Assembly: GCA_041398905.1 (NCBI GenBank)
Contig: JAWKTV010000009.1
Location: 124,001 to 188,000 of the forward strand
DNA: 64,000 nt
DNA from: JAWKTV01 sp041398905
GTDB lineage: Bacteria; Planctomycetota; Planctomycetia; Planctomycetales; Planctomycetaceae
Direction: 5' to 3'
The position numbers and the translations under genes are program-made. The notes beneath the pieces were generated by a model. The model saw only the letters and a list, made by a program, of their open reading frames with translations, was not told the origin of the DNA and searched no databases. Each line of letters starts with the position of its first letter. Positions within the stretch are counted from its first letter, which is position 1. Positions 21,507 to 31,121 of this stretch are shown piece by piece.

Positions 21507-22946
21507 CTATTCCGGCGTCTTTCCCGCGAAGTCGCCAATGCTCTTCATCCGTGCGCGCAGCCGGGCTTCCAGGTCCTCGCGTGCCGCCTGTGCGTCGGAA
21601 CGCACCGAGCCGATCAGGTTGGTCGTCTCGCCCGGGTCATTCCCGAGGTCATACAGCTCAGCGCGACCGGGGTGATGGAAGTCGATCATCAGCTTCCATT
21701 CGGGCGTGCGCAATGCCCGCATGTCGACCGTCGCCCCATGACGCATGCTGTATTCGCAGTAGAAGCTGTCGTCCCACTCTACCTCGGCACCTTGCAGCAA
21801 CGGCAAGAGACTATGGCCATGAATCTTCACACCGTCAGGCAACGGCACATCCGCTGCGGCGAGCAGCGTGGGATACCAGTCGAGGTTGGTGACCGTGCGC
21901 GTGAGGACGCCACCGGGGGCGATGATCCGCGGCCAGCGGACGGCCGTCGGCACCCGCAACGCCTGATCGTACAGATTCGGTCGCTGCCGAGGGCCGATGT
22001 CCCGCCATTCCTGCGGAGGCGACGGGTTGGTCATCCACTGGGCATTCCCCTTGAACCAGAGCCCGTGGTGCCCATTGTGGTAGCCATGATCGCTCGTGAA
22101 GATCACAAGCGTGTTCTCCGCAATGCCGAGTTCATCCAGCAATGCCAGTACGCGGCCGACGTTGCGATCAATGCTCGCCACGCTGCCATAGTACTCGCGA
22201 GTCATCCGCTTGACCTTGTCGACCTGCAGGTTCGGGAAGTCCGGGTCGGGGAGCGTCGGGTCCAGCTCGGAGTAAGGCTCCCAGTCCTCTTCTCGCATCG
22301 GCAGCCAGGGTGAGTGCGGCTCACGGAAGTGCAGCGAGCAGAGGAACGGCCGGTCGTCGCGTTCCTGGATGAACTGCAACGCATGGTCTGTGAAGACGTC
22401 AGCGGTGTACCCCTCCTGCTTGACCGGCTTGCCTGCAACCTCCACGGTCGCTCCGCGAGACGGACAACCGCCATCGCGAATGCCCACGAACGACTCGTAG
22501 CCCACCCGCGTCGGATGGAACCGGTCTTGCGTACCGAGATGCCACTTCCCAAACAGCCCGGTTCGGTAGCCCGCGTCGTGTAACAGTTCCGGCCAGGTGA
22601 CCGTCTTTGGATCGAGGCCGTGCTCCGGCTCCGAGTTCGGATTGATCCAGTCGATGATCCCCAACTCACTGCCAAACCGACTCGTCACCAGCGACGCCCG
22701 CGAAGGACTGCACACCGGCGTGACGACGAACGAATTGGTCAGCGTCATCCCTTCACGAGCGATGCGATCCAGGTGCGGCGTCTGCAACTCCGTATTCCCG
22801 GCGAAGCCCGCCGCCGTTGGAGCCTGGTCGTCCGTGAGGATGAAGACGATGTGCGGCCGCGAAGTCGCGGCTGACAACCGCGGCCCAACGACAGAAGTTG
22901 ACAGCAGGGCCAGACAGGCAGGTACAATAAGTAGCCGCTGAAGCAT
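21507..22946 (-). CDS. Secreted type I sulfatase
   Basis: A 479-residue arylsulfatase-family enzyme. The start at 22946 has GGGGAG 6 bases upstream and a signal peptide follows; the open frame continues upstream but without gene-like features. The first metal ligands are in IVFILTDDQAP. The formylglycine signature is VCSPSRA (Cys near 86), so an anaerobic- or FGE-type maturase is needed. LFGKWHLG and FTSDHGYHNGHHGLW give the other active-site residues. Planctomycetes carry very many such genes for sulfated algal polysaccharides; the exact substrate is not readable. Confidence 0.93.
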   Translation of the reverse strand: MLQRLLIVPACLALLSTSVVGPRLSAATSRPHIVFILTDDQAPTAAGFAGNTELQTPHLDRIAREGMTLTNSFVVTPVCSPSRASLVTSRFGSELGIIDWINPNSEPEHGLDPKTVTWPELLHDAGYRTGLFGKWHLGTQDRFHPTRVGYESFVGIRDGGCPSRGATVEVAGKPVKQEGYTADVFTDHALQFIQERDDRPFLCSLHFREPHSPWLPMREEDWEPYSELDPTLPDPDFPNLQVDKVKRMTREYYGSVASIDRNVGRVLALLDELGIAENTLVIFTSDHGYHNGHHGLWFKGNAQWMTNPSPPQEWRDIGPRQRPNLYDQALRVPTAVRWPRIIAPGGVLTRTVTNLDWYPTLLAAADVPLPDGVKIHGHSLLPLLQGAEVEWDDSFYCEYSMRHGATVDMRALRTPEWKLMIDFHHPGRAELYDLGNDPGETTNLIGSVRSDAQAAREDLEARLRARMKSIGDFAGKTPE

Positions 22947-23313
22947 TTCCACTCCCCGGAACGACATGACCGACCAGCGGATCGAGCGAAGATGCGAACG
23001 ATGCCGACCAGACGGTGATCGCTGGCGATGATACCGCAGTCGGCTGTCGACCTGTACTAAAGCGGCTTGCTCGACACCACATGCACCGCGCGCCGGTCCT
23101 CGCCCGCGCGAGCGCCGCTCCGCGCCTCCCATGCTCCGGAAGCCCCGCTCAAACGTCTGCACTTCCTGTCCCGCCACCGTGACCGTAATCTGAATCAAAG
23201 AGGTACCCTTCTCGGGGTGAAGCGGTTCCGAACCGAGAATCACCGCCAACACCAGGGACGGTACCTCCCTGTCAACATGCTCCACCATCAACCAGCGACT
23301 GCACCCAGCGCAC
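22947..23313. other. Intergenic between divergent genes
   Basis: About 370 bases between the sulfatase and the haem-motif gene. The minus-strand frame that continues upstream of the sulfatase start reads as low-grade sequence. No RNA or clear hairpin is seen. Confidence 0.35.
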
Positions 23314-24727
23314 ATGACTGAGAAACTGGACGTTGCCCGATATCGAATAACCCCGGTCGCAGAACAGCGGTCGTCAGCGCGTGTGCTCGGCGAAGCTCGT
23401 CTCAGGCGCAGTCCGCGGGCATTGACGGGCCGGCTGGTCAGGTTGGCCGTCTGGCTGCTGCTGATCCCGGTCCTCGCACCATCCGTCTCCACCGCCCAGG
23501 TCGAGTTTGAGGACGCCGTTTCATTATCAGGAGCGGGTTCCCGCCGACGACGCGACGGCACTCAAACAGCGGCTCGACACTGGAGATTCGAAGCTCGCCT
23601 GGGATGCCCACTACGGCTACCTCCCCGCCGTGCTCGAAGCCTTCAACATCGACCCGGCAACGCAGATGCTGGTCTTCTCGAAGACCAGCCTGCAACTCCA
23701 TCGCATCAGCCCGGACAATCCCAGGGCGATCTACTTTTCGGATGACGTCTACGTCGGCTGGGTGCCGGGTGGCGATGTCGTCGAAATCTCCGCCGTTGAT
23801 CCCGAACTCGGAGCGATCTTCTACACGATTGATCAAGACCCCAACACCCCGGCCAAGCTGCTGCGAGATAAGGGGCAATGCCTCACCTGCCATGCGTCGT
23901 CGCGGACGCAGGGGGTGCCCGGCCACCTGGTGCGATCCGTCTTCTCCGACAGTCGCGGCCAGCCGATCCTCGGGTCAGGCACGTTCACCACCGATCACAC
24001 CAGCCCGTTCAACGAACGCTGGGGAGGCTGGTACGTCACCGGCACTCATGGCGAGATGCGGCACATGGGCAACGTCATTGCGTCATCGAAGGCCCGCCCG
24101 GAAGAGCTCGACCGCGAGACCGGTGCCAATCGACAGAGCCTCGACGGCCTCGTCGACACCAGTCGCTACCTGCGGCCCACCAGCGACATCGTCGCCTTGA
24201 TGGTGCTCGAGCATCAAACGCAGATGCACAACCTCATCGCCCGCGCCAGCTACGAGGCCCGCCACGCCGCCCACCTCGACGGCATCATGAACAAGGCGCT
24301 CGACCGCGACCCGAACTACCAAAGCGAATCGACTGAACGCCGCATCGCCCGCGCCGGCGACAAGCTCCTCGAATGCCTGCTCTACAGCGGCGAGTTCCAG
24401 CTTACATCGCCGGTCGCGGGCAGTGCCGAATTCGTCAAGTCCTTCGCCGCGCACGGTCCCGAGGATTCGCAGGGACGCTCACTCCGGGACTTCGACCTCG
24501 AACACCGGATGTTCCGTTACCCTTGCAGTTACCTCATCTACTCGGACGCCTTTGCTCAACTCCCGCAGCCGGTGCGTCGTCACGTCCTGGAGCGACTCCG
24601 CCAAGTGTTGAGCGGCGAGGACCAGAGCGAGACTTTCGCCCACCTCACGGCCGATGACCGACAGGCGATTCGGGAGATTCTGGAGCAGACCCTGCCGGGG
24701 CTCCTCGCGCCATCCGGCACTCCGTAA
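23314..24727 (+). CDS. Secreted mono-haem (CXXCH) protein, unknown function (one frameshift)
   Basis: After a signal-like N-terminus (RLVRLAVWLLLIPVLA, ending near STAQVEFEDA) the frame breaks near 23512 and homologous-looking sequence continues (PFHYQERVPADDATALKQRL). A single c-type haem site CLTCHASSRTQGVPG lies in the middle, in a domain with HTSPFNERWGGWYVTGTHGE after it. The C-terminal half is helical. About 470 residues in all. This kind of protein is frequent in planctomycete genomes and annotated only as cytochrome-like. The context gives no pathway. The long first frame upstream of the signal may not be translated; an internal start is possible. Confidence 0.7.
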
Positions 24728-24769
24728 CCTCCGCCGCGACGTTTCCCCACCGCTCACCGCCGAGCTTCC

Positions 24770-25736
24770 TTATCGCACGAGGGACTTCAGTTCCTCCGTT
24801 CGCACTGCGGAATCCTCCACCCAGTGCGAACTGCCGTCCTGGCCTTCCCCCATGTAACCCGCTGACCGCAGGTCCTTGAGTTCAAGGATCATCGTCACGC
24901 AGTCTGCGGGAATCCTCTGGCGTGCCGAGCGGGCGATGCTCGCTAAGGCCTCGACGATCTCCTCTGCGAACTGAAGATCGGTCCCCAGGTACTGGTCTTG
25001 ATAACCCGAGACAGGTCTCAAGTCGCGGTACCTGCCAAGCAGAAGCCGACAGCCCCGGTCGAAGGCGGTGGTCACGGTCGATTCGAGGTCGTCGGCCCGG
25101 TCCACCAGTCGCGCCGCCAACTGTCGCGGTTGCTTGTGGCAATCCAGAAACAACAGGTCGTTCTGGTAGGCCGAGCTTGACCAGTGCCTTCGCCTCGTGG
25201 GAACACTCATCCAGCGGCTGGCTGCCAACGATCGCCAGTAGCTTGGGGATCGCGTCCACGGCCGACGGACCGATCTCGCCGATCGCGGCCGTGACCCAGT
25301 ATCGGACGGTGCTGTTCCCGTCGTCGATCAGCGGTATCAGGCTGTGGAGGACGGAGATCGCATCAGCCTTCAGTTCGCGACAAATCGACCACGTCGCCTT
25401 CGCCGCCTCCCCCCGAGTGAACTCGGGGTAGGTCGTCTGCAATGCGCCAACAACGACCGGCAGTCCGGCCAACCCGCTCGACTTCAACAGATCGAGCGCG
25501 TACTCGACTTCCGCTTCCGAGCCAGTCTCGATGGCGTTCCGCAAGGGATCGATCGCCGGTCCGCCGATCTCCGCCAATGTCCGAGCATGCTCCTGCCAGC
25601 AGTATTGCGGTCTGAGCGCACCAAGTTCCAAGAACGCGGAGATATGTTCGGGTTGAGGGTCAGCCTTCAATTCCACCAACGCGGCCCGGTCATCCGACTT
25701 GACCAACGCCCGAAACCGCTCCAGTGGCGACAACAC
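24770..25736 (-). CDS. HEAT-repeat protein (one frameshift, start unclear)
   Basis: Residues about 1-185 hold HEAT-like helical repeats (YALDLLKSSGLAGLPVVVGA, then VTAAIGEIGPSAVDAIPKLL), which usually serve as protein-binding scaffolds. Near 25170 the frame shifts and the C-terminal part (PRQLAARLVDRADDLESTV) continues to 24770. Before the first likely codon (TTG, 25736) the same frame runs back through an in-frame TGA to an ATG at 25817 that encodes MSFLSRLF, a common start for such proteins. The TGA may be a sequence error. No partner is evident. Confidence 0.6.
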
Positions 25737-26052
25737 GGGTGTTGCGACGGGCGCGGCCGGTACGGGAGTGGAAGGCTTCGCGGTCGATCCTCAAAAAAGT
25801 CGAGACAGGAACGACATGTTGATTTTCGCCAAAGGAGGGTCGTGGAATGCGAACGAAACCGCAAAGCGGGTGTCGTCGGGGGAGTGAAGAGAAACGAGAC
25901 GCACAACTGATCTCGATCGGTGTTCATCCGATTCGAGTCGTGGAACGATATGCAACCGGTGCAGCCCTCAGTCGCTCGGCGGCAAGCCCCAGTTCGTCTC
26001 AAAGCCGGGCCGGTTGTTGATCGACCCGTTACGCCCCCTGCGACGCACCAGA
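25737..26052. other. Intergenic, with probable true 5' end of the HEAT gene
   Basis: Contains the ATG at 25817 (minus) that reads MSFLSRLF and then a TGA next to a run of six T, in frame with the HEAT-repeat gene. The rest shows no gene. Confidence 0.35.
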
Positions 26053-27188
26053 TCAACGACGGCGAAACATGATGACGCCCAACCCGATCGGCACGAGGGC
26101 AATCAGCAGGAGAATGTAAGTCGCCGGTCGGGCGTAGGCAGGCGGGTCGAGTTTGAAGAGTGCCGCGTTGATCTCGCTTTCCAACCTCGATCCCGGAAGA
26201 CACTCTGGTGTCGCAAGCACACCGCGGAGTGAGGCGATCGCCTCTTTCGCGTTCGCTTCCGCCAGGATCCTCGCGGCAATCATGCGCGTCTCTGGCACTT
26301 CCGCCGATTCGAGCGCGACGATTGCGGGTTCGATCAGGGGGTCCAGCAAGTTATCAAGCGAAAGGTGTTCCGGGTTCCAGTAATCGGCGGGGCGGTTGTA
26401 GAAGTCGATTGCGTCCCACTCAGCTCGATCCAGCGACAGCAGACTGCTGCCATCTCCTGACGTCGCGACTCCTGCAAGCGCGGCAGCTCTGCGTCGGGAC
26501 TCGAAACAGGGGGCGTTCAACTGCCGGCGCAACCGCCCTGCCGCGTCGGTCTGCAACTGATCCAGGGCCTGCCAGAGATTATGGGCGTCCGAGAATTCGC
26601 CGGTCTCCAGCAGAGCCTCGTAGGCTCGTTCGCCACCGACGCGGGATGTCAGAATCGTATTCAATGATCCCAGAAATGCAGGGGCGCTCAGAAGACCGTC
26701 GAACGGCGCACGTTCAGGAGTGTCGTACCGCGAGTAGACGAACGTAGGTGGGGGAATCGTCACCTCAAATGACTGCGACTGTACGGCCCCCGATCCCCCG
26801 CGAAAGATCAGCTCACCAGTGACTTCAATTCCCGAAAAGTGATACCCGGGCAAGTCGCCGTCGTAATAGCCGCCGCTCGCGCGGCCATGCAAAGCGATCA
26901 CAAGTTCGTCCAGTCGCTGAGGCGACAGGGGGGCTTCGCCGGCGATTTGTTCCGCGACTGCGGCATCGGGCACCTCTGCCTCGATTCCAGCGGCGTGCAA
27001 CTTCACTCCGAGCCGATGCCCAACATAGCTCAGATCGAGGTCGCTTCCGTCCTCGCGCTTGTCCGAGATGCCGCTCGTGTCAACCGACACACGCCAGCGT
27101 TCGGGTGTCAAGGTCCGGCAATCCGCCGCAGGAGCGCAGCCACGAAGCAGACGAGCCAAATGGCGGCTGGCAACTGATGCTTCCACAC
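26053..27188 (-). CDS. Membrane-anchored protein, unknown function (N-terminal frameshift likely)
   Basis: The main frame gives a protein with mostly beta-type sequence (LPGYHFSGIEVTGELIFRGG), then helical HEAT-like segments (ETRMIAARILAEANAKEAIA) and a C-terminal transmembrane helix with basic tail (YILLLIALVPIGLGVIMFRRR). An alternative frame at 27188-27110 begins at GTG with a clean signal sequence (QLPAAIWLVCFVAALLRR) and would join at TPERWRVSVD, so the true N-terminus is probably there. With a signal and a C-terminal anchor, the bulk would face outside the cytoplasm. No family recognised. Confidence 0.55.
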
Positions 27189-27454
27189 GGCCGAAGACTC
27201 GCAACGAGAGTGCGGGGCGGTGCCCGGCGAGCTGCGCGAGAGATTCGAGACATCGAATCGACAATCAGCCGATGTCACCACGTCGCGTCTGAGGCCCGCC
27301 GCACCTGTGCATCGATCTTAACAATCGGGGTTGGGCGTTGACAATCATCAGTTCAAGGTCGGCGGGAGTGCGAACATGGGGGCGGTCGCGGGCTGGTATG
27401 GACGCCCGCGCGCCGGATTGTGCGCGTTGGTGATCCGAGGGCCGTTGGGGAGCG

Positions 27455-28658
27455 TCAGGAGCCCGGAAGGATCCCTTCGTCCGAGATGTCCAGGGGCTGC
27501 ACCTTCGGGCGACGCGCCTTGCGTGTCTTGGGCGGGATCAACTCGCGCATCGCATCCAGCTTGCCGAAGCAGAGCAAACGGTCGTGGGCGTCGAGCACTC
27601 GGGTCGAACGCGGGTTGGGGATGAAGGTGGTGCCGCGGTGGAGCGTCAGCACGTTGATGTCCCGCTCGCAACCCGGAGTCGTGGATCGATCGACCGACGT
27701 ACTCGGAACCTTCCGGGATCGTCAGTTCGGCGACACCGTAGGCATGGCTGACGGTGAGTCGCTGCCGGACATCGAGTTCGGGGAACGCGACCTGCGCGGC
27801 GATGTAGTCGACGATCGCGCCGGCGATGTCCATCCCGGTCGCACCCTCGATGCCTTCGAGACCGGGCGACGAGTTGATTTCCATCACCTGCGGTCCATCC
27901 TTGCCTTCCAGCATGTCGACGCCGGCGACGCGGAGGCCCATGATTTGTGCGCAGCGGACCGCGGTTTCGCGGTACTGTTCGTCGAGTTCAATCGCCTCGG
28001 CGCGGCCACCGCGATGGACATTGCTGCGAAACTCGTTCTCCTGGGCGACCCGCCGCATCGCGGCGACGACTCGGTCGCCGACCACGAACGCCCGCACGTC
28101 GCGGCCTTTGCTCTCGGCGACGAACTTCTGCACCAGCACGTTCTGGCGAGTGCTTTGCAGGGTCTCGATGATCGCTTCGGCGATCTTCTCGCTGTCGGCG
28201 AGGATGACCCCGACGCCCTGCGTGCCTTCCAGCAGCTTGATGATCACCGGCGCGCCGCCCACACGGCGAATCGCCGGGATGACGTCGCTGCGGTCGCGGA
28301 CAAAGGTGGTGGGGGGGATGCCGATGTGATGTCGACTGAGAATCTGCAGCGAACGGAGCTTGTCGCGGGAGTTGCTGATGCCGTTCGAGGAGTTCGCGCA
28401 GAACACGTCCATCTGTTCGAACTGCCGTACCACAGCCGTGCCGAAGTAGGTGATCGACGCGCCAATGCGGGGCAGCACCGCGTCGTACCGCGAAAGCTCT
28501 TTGGCGTGGAAGTACAGGTCCGGCTCACCGGGTCTGAGGTCGATCGCGAACTTGAGAGTGTCCAGGACACGAATCTTGTGTCCCCGCTGTTCCGCCGCCT
28601 GGCGCAGCCGACGAGTGCTGTAGCAGCGCGAACTGCAACTGAGAATGGCGAGCTTCAT
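27455..28658 (-). CDS. RimK-family ATP-grasp ligase with TrkA-C-like tail (one frameshift)
   Basis: RimK-type ligases add glutamate to a protein or small peptide, classically ribosomal protein S6. The start MKLAILSCSSRCYSTRRL matches RimK. The N-terminal domain is followed by ATP-grasp motifs (VIIKLLEGTQGVGVIL, then FVVGDRVVAAMRR and VMEINSSPGLEGIEG). After the ligase core (about residue 285) comes RLTVSHAYGVAELTIPEGSEY. Past a frame change near 27680 come VLTLHRGTTFIPNPRST and DRLLCFGKLDAM, which resemble a TrkA-C (RCK-C) ligand-binding domain. That domain is not part of E. coli RimK. The adjacent gene is a RimB-like protease. Confidence 0.82.
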
Positions 28659-28783
28659 AAAGTGCGGTTGAGAGGACTGCGCCACGCGAGTTGCGATGAG
28701 CGACGGGGAGGATGCGACGCTGGTTGAGATCGGGCCGTCGTGTGTGTCGGGCCGTTGCCGATGGCGAACGGGTGCGACTCATT

Positions 28784-29325
28784 CTATCGCGGGGGCTTTG
28801 GTCGTTTCACCTTGTTCGTGCGACGGCCGCGGAGGCTGAGCAGATGGCGGTCGTGATCGGTCACCGGCCCACCCCCGTTGAGGTACGAGCGTCCGGGGTC
28901 GACGCAATACCGGGTCCGCATCGCTTCGCGTCCCAGCAACATTCGAAAGCCCATCTCGTCGCGGTTCGACAACGTCAGTTCGATCGGCCAGGTCTGTCCG
29001 AAAATGCAGATCGGCGTGACGATGACCGGGCGGTAACTCAAGTGTCCGGTCGAGCTGCGGACGTGCCGATACTCCTGCAGCCGCGCCCCGTCTCGACGAC
29101 ATGCTGCGTATCGCGCTGGTACGGGTACAGCCGAAAGCGAATCCAGCTTTCGCCACGGCGTCGGAACTCTTCGATGTCGATGGCGTGCAGGCTCGAGGTT
29201 TTGGCCCCGGTATCGACCTTCGCCTTGACGGCGGAGATTCCCAGGTCCGGCAACGAGACCCACTCTCGCCAGCCGACGACCGGTCGCGGGGGTTTGGGAG
29301 GCAACGGGAACTCCGGGGTGGTCAA
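28784..29325 (-). CDS. RimB-like ATP-dependent zinc protease family protein (one frameshift)
   Basis: Aspartic-protease-like domain of the family called putative ATP-dependent zinc protease. Hallmarks are GWREWVSLPDLG, KAKVDTGAKTSSLHA (residues about 30-45), and after a frame change near 29085 FGQTWPIELTLSNRDEMGF with RMLLGREAM. In Pseudomonas the partner genes rimA, rimB and rimK modify ribosomal protein S6. Here the gene lies 125 bases upstream of the RimK-like gene, on the same strand, which fits that pairing. The first codon is a TTG with no clear ribosome binding site, so the start is uncertain. Confidence 0.78.
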
Positions 29326-29404
29326 GTTCGCGGATACGCTGAATGGATCAAAAACCTAACTCGACGCCACCAGGGCTGCGCGCCCGATCGCGGCGCTCCG
29401 GCGG

Positions 29405-30082
29405 TCAAATGATCAGGCCGAACAGTTCCATGATGAGCGGATCGTTGAGCCGGCTCGCCACTCCCTTCGCCACTGAAAAGTCGTGATCGCGACTGAGGTC
29501 GTGCGGGACGGAGATGATGTGCGCCCCCGCGGCGGCGGCGGCTCTCGTGCCGGCCTCGCTGTCTTCCAAGACCAGCAGTTCCGCAGGCTCGACGCCCAGT
29601 GCGGCGGCGGCTTTCAGGTAAATCTCCGGGTTCGGCTTGCCGTGCGTCACGTCTTCGGCCGTCAGCGTCGCGTGAAACCGGTCGGTCAGTTCAAACCGAT
29701 CGAGCAGCATGTGCAGGTAACGTCGGGGCGACGACGTCGCGACACCTTTGTTGAGTCCCGCCAACTCGATCCGCGCCAGTAACTGCTCGAGGCCGGGCAT
29801 CGGCTGCAGGTGGGCGTCGAGTCGCTCGAAGAAAATCGTCTCCGACTCGATGATCAGTTCCGGGATGCCTTCCCGCAGTCCGCACATCTCCACCAGCACG
29901 GCGAACGCCTCTTCGCCTCGCCGGCCCATCATCGACTGAAAGAGCCGCGGCGGCGGAGTGATCCCACGGCGACGCAACAGTTCCGTGCCCGAGTGACGGA
30001 AGATCTCTTCCGTATTAAACATCAGACCATCCAGGTCGAACGCCACGGCGCGGATTCGGGGAACAGATGCGACGCGCGACAT
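29405..30082 (-). CDS. HAD-superfamily phosphatase (beta-phosphoglucomutase-like)
   Basis: A 225-residue cytoplasmic hydrolase of HAD subfamily IA. The nucleophile motif is AFDLDGLMFNTEE (Asp near 15 and 17), motif II is in GVATSSPRRY, motif III in HGKPNPEIYLKAA and motif IV in LVLEDSEAGTRAA. A helical cap follows motif I, as in phosphosugar mutases and phosphatases. I chose the ATG at 30082 because the catalytic motif then lies 14 residues in. The substrate is probably a sugar phosphate, not determinable here. Confidence 0.9.
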   Translation of the reverse strand: MSRVASVPRIRAVAFDLDGLMFNTEEIFRHSGTELLRRRGITPPPRLFQSMMGRRGEEAFAVLVEMCGLREGIPELIIESETIFFERLDAHLQPMPGLEQLLARIELAGLNKGVATSSPRRYLHMLLDRFELTDRFHATLTAEDVTHGKPNPEIYLKAAAALGVEPAELLVLEDSEAGTRAAAAAGAHIISVPHDLSRDHDFSVAKGVASRLNDPLIMELFGLII

Positions 30083-30345
30083 GAAAGAGAGTCCCTGCTG
30101 CGGTGGAGTGTGTAAGGTTGGAGGGGGAGAGGTTGAAGTCCGAACGCCCGCGTCGGGCGGCCTTCCCATGAAATTCGCGAACGACTCCGCCGGCCTGATG
30201 TTCTTCAACGCAGCGATGCGGTCCGGTCGTCGCGCGGTGGAGACGGGCCACATCACACCGCGAGGCGTCTTCTACTTGTGCCACATGGAGCCATACCGGG
30301 CAGGCTGTGCGGGGCGACCTGCCGGAGTTCGCAGACGCGCTGAGC

Positions 30346-31116
30346 TTACTCCGTTTTGGGAGCGGCTTCGGCATCTGTCAGCTTGCGAATCTCGAAGTTG
30401 CGGTAGGCGGCCTCCGTCTGAAAGGTGGCGAGGCCGAACGGCTGGTTTGCGTCGACTTCGATGCGGGTGGTGAGCCGCTTGCCGGTCGTTTCGAGATCGA
30501 TGATCTGTTCGTCATCGAGCCAGACGAGCACCTTCGTCTTGGTGACCCGCAGGCGGATTTTGTACCACTTGCCATTCTCAAACTCGGCGTAGCTGGTGGT
30601 GGAATTCTCTGAGGCGTCGAAGCTGTCGATGCTCGAGATGCCGGTGACGCCGCCGCCCCAGCCGCCGAGCACCAGCGAACAGAACTCGTCTTCGACCGGA
30701 AACGTCAAAGCGACGAAGAAGTCCGTCCCCTGCACACGTTGAGCTTCGAGCCGGACTTCATAGTCCACGGTCGGCAGCGCCAGCCCCTTCCAGGTCACTC
30801 CCGAAAGCGGCTGACCTTCTTCAATTACGAGGTTTCCGTCCTTGATAATGACCGCCCCTTCGCCACCAAAGTCCGTCGCCTCCCATCCCTTCAGCGATTT
30901 GCCGTCGAACAGCTTGGTCCACTTGATAGTGAGCGGCAGCGGCTCGGGTGCCTCGGGCGGATCGGCCGGCGCGGTGGTTTGATCTCCGGACGGAGCCTGC
31001 TGAGCCGGTGCTTCCTCCACCGCCAGCGCGGCGACCGCCGACAACAGCAATGTCATGCCGCAGGCGGCAAGGGCGAGTCGCGATACGAGAGCTGTTGATC
31101 GAAAGGATTGCTGCAT
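30346..31116 (-). CDS. DUF1080 (3-keto-disaccharide hydrolase-like) secreted protein
   Basis: A 256-residue protein with a signal peptide and a Pro-rich linker up to residue about 60, followed by a concanavalin-like lectin fold. The family start LFDGKSLKGWEA, the centre DYEVRLEAQRVQGTDFFVAL and end WLDDEQIIDLETTGKRL are seen. Members hydrolyse 3-ketoglycosides in some bacteria. GGGGAG lies 8 bases before the ATG at 31116. The PQQ-propeller gene immediately upstream (5-base gap) is in the same direction, so both are probably one transcript. Confidence 0.87.
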   Translation of the reverse strand: MQQSFRSTALVSRLALAACGMTLLLSAVAALAVEEAPAQQAPSGDQTTAPADPPEAPEPLPLTIKWTKLFDGKSLKGWEATDFGGEGAVIIKDGNLVIEEGQPLSGVTWKGLALPTVDYEVRLEAQRVQGTDFFVALTFPVEDEFCSLVLGGWGGGVTGISSIDSFDASENSTTSYAEFENGKWYKIRLRVTKTKVLVWLDDEQIIDLETTGKRLTTRIEVDANQPFGLATFQTEAAYRNFEIRKLTDAEAAPKTE

Positions 31117-31121
31117 GGGTG

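Noticed and set aside
22968..23561. Long N-terminal extension of the sulfatase
   Set aside because: The frame stays open but has no signal peptide or family sequence. A good ribosome binding site and signal occur at 22946.
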